This document shows, piece by piece, positions 12,026 through 12,288 of a stretch of DNA of 12,288 nt. Both the position numbers and the translations under genes were made by a program. The notes under the pieces were generated by a model that did not search any database, was not told the DNA's origin, and saw nothing but the letters and a program-made list of their open reading frames with translations. Origin of the DNA: CAZKTS01 sp964555735 (GTDB taxonomy: Bacteria; Actinomycetota; Acidimicrobiia; IMCC26256; PALSA-555); contig CAZKTS010000035.1 of the NCBI GenBank assembly GCA_964555735.1, positions 1 through 12,288 on the forward strand. The letters are read 5' to 3'. The stretch's first letter is position 1, and every line of letters starts with the position of its first letter.

Positions 12026-12288
12026 ATGGCCCGGGACATGACGCGCTCGCTCGGCGACGGCGGCATGCCGCTGCTCGCGCAGCTCGGCATCGCGTTCGAG
12101 GAGTATGGCGAAGGATGGGTCCGCGCGTCGTGGACACCCACCGAGCTGGCGTGCAACCCGCTGGGCACGGTCCACGGCGGGGTCTACGGCGTCGTGCACG
12201 ACGCGGCGATGAACTTCGCCACCAACAGCGCGCTCGACAAGGGCGACCGGGCCGCGACGCTCGACCTCTCGTACCAGACGATGCGGCC
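12026..12288 (+). CDS. PaaI-type hotdog-fold acyl-CoA thioesterase (3' truncated)
   Basis: The first 87 residues of a hotdog thioesterase, continuing beyond the window. The family signature is NPLGTVHGGVYGVVHDAAMNFATNSAL around residues 45-71, where the HGG loop and the acidic residue a few positions later form the active site in PaaI/YbgC-like enzymes. It is followed by the start of the next strand, AATLDLSYQTMR. Such enzymes release CoA from acyl-CoA esters. Divergence from a thiolase gene suggests a role in the same fatty-acid, steroid or aromatic acyl-CoA pathway; the substrate is unknown. ATG 12026 is supported by a -10 element 8 bases upstream; ATG 12038 is an alternative. Confidence 0.85.
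   Translation, partial: MARDMTRSLGDGGMPLLAQLGIAFEEYGEGWVRASWTPTELACNPLGTVHGGVYGVVHDAAMNFATNSALDKGDRAATLDLSYQTMR

Noticed and set aside
10781..12199. 472-codon minus-strand frame over the thiolase
   Set aside because: It is a different frame of the thiolase gene, whose own frame carries all catalytic motifs.
1..12288. CRISPR array, insertion sequence, prophage or toxin-antitoxin system
   Set aside because: No regularly spaced repeats, transposase, integrase or toxin motifs were found; the window is mostly conserved chromosomal genes.

Overview
The window is very GC-rich chromosomal DNA from an actinobacterium. It carries the conserved growth and cell-division cluster fhaA-fhaB-pstP-rodA-pbpA-pknB followed by trpG and crgA, which in mycobacteria and streptomycetes lies near the replication origin. 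Several features suggest a deep-branching actinobacterial class such as Acidimicrobiia rather than Mycobacteriales or Streptomycetales: a single kinase gene (no pknA), a short FhaA, a PstP without a membrane domain, and a mutY-type gene inserted between pknB and trpG. That class-level placement is inference.

Layout. 1-541: a truncated ArsR-type regulator on the minus strand with a palindromic operator over its promoter, a tRNA-Leu(CAG) on the minus strand, and a promoter plus 5' leader hairpin for the next gene. 542-1580: a secreted concanavalin-like protein ending at a strong hairpin terminator. 1613-8367: the FHA/phosphatase/SEDS/PBP/kinase operon, with genes overlapping or only a few bases apart and an internal promoter in front of pknB. 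8405-9175: a MutY-like DNA glycosylase lacking the C-terminal 8-oxoG-recognition domain. 9182-9769: trpG on the minus strand, divergent from crgA (9838-10095). 10096-10453: a short intergenic region with DnaA-box-like sites and two translationally coupled small membrane proteins. 10466-10852: a membrane-anchored zinc-ribbon protein (minus strand) and a 65-bp imperfect palindrome. 10852-12288: a FadA5-like thiolase (minus strand) divergent from a PaaI-type hotdog thioesterase cut by the window end.

How the genes fit together. PknB senses cell-wall material through its four extracellular PASTA repeats and phosphorylates targets. PstP reverses this, and FhaA and FhaB read phosphothreonine marks to control wall synthesis. 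RodA (glycan polymerase) and PbpA (transpeptidase) form the synthase pair, and CrgA links the divisome to wall synthesis.

The most general regulatory observation is that at least seven genes have a TANNNT-type -10 element only 6-9 bases before the start codon, which predicts leaderless transcripts. I found no clear new defence, mobile or biosynthetic system. The items most worth checking are the MutY Asp-to-Glu substitution at the catalytic position, the 65-bp palindrome, the overlapping divergent leaderless promoters at 12008-12017, and the coupled small membrane proteins.
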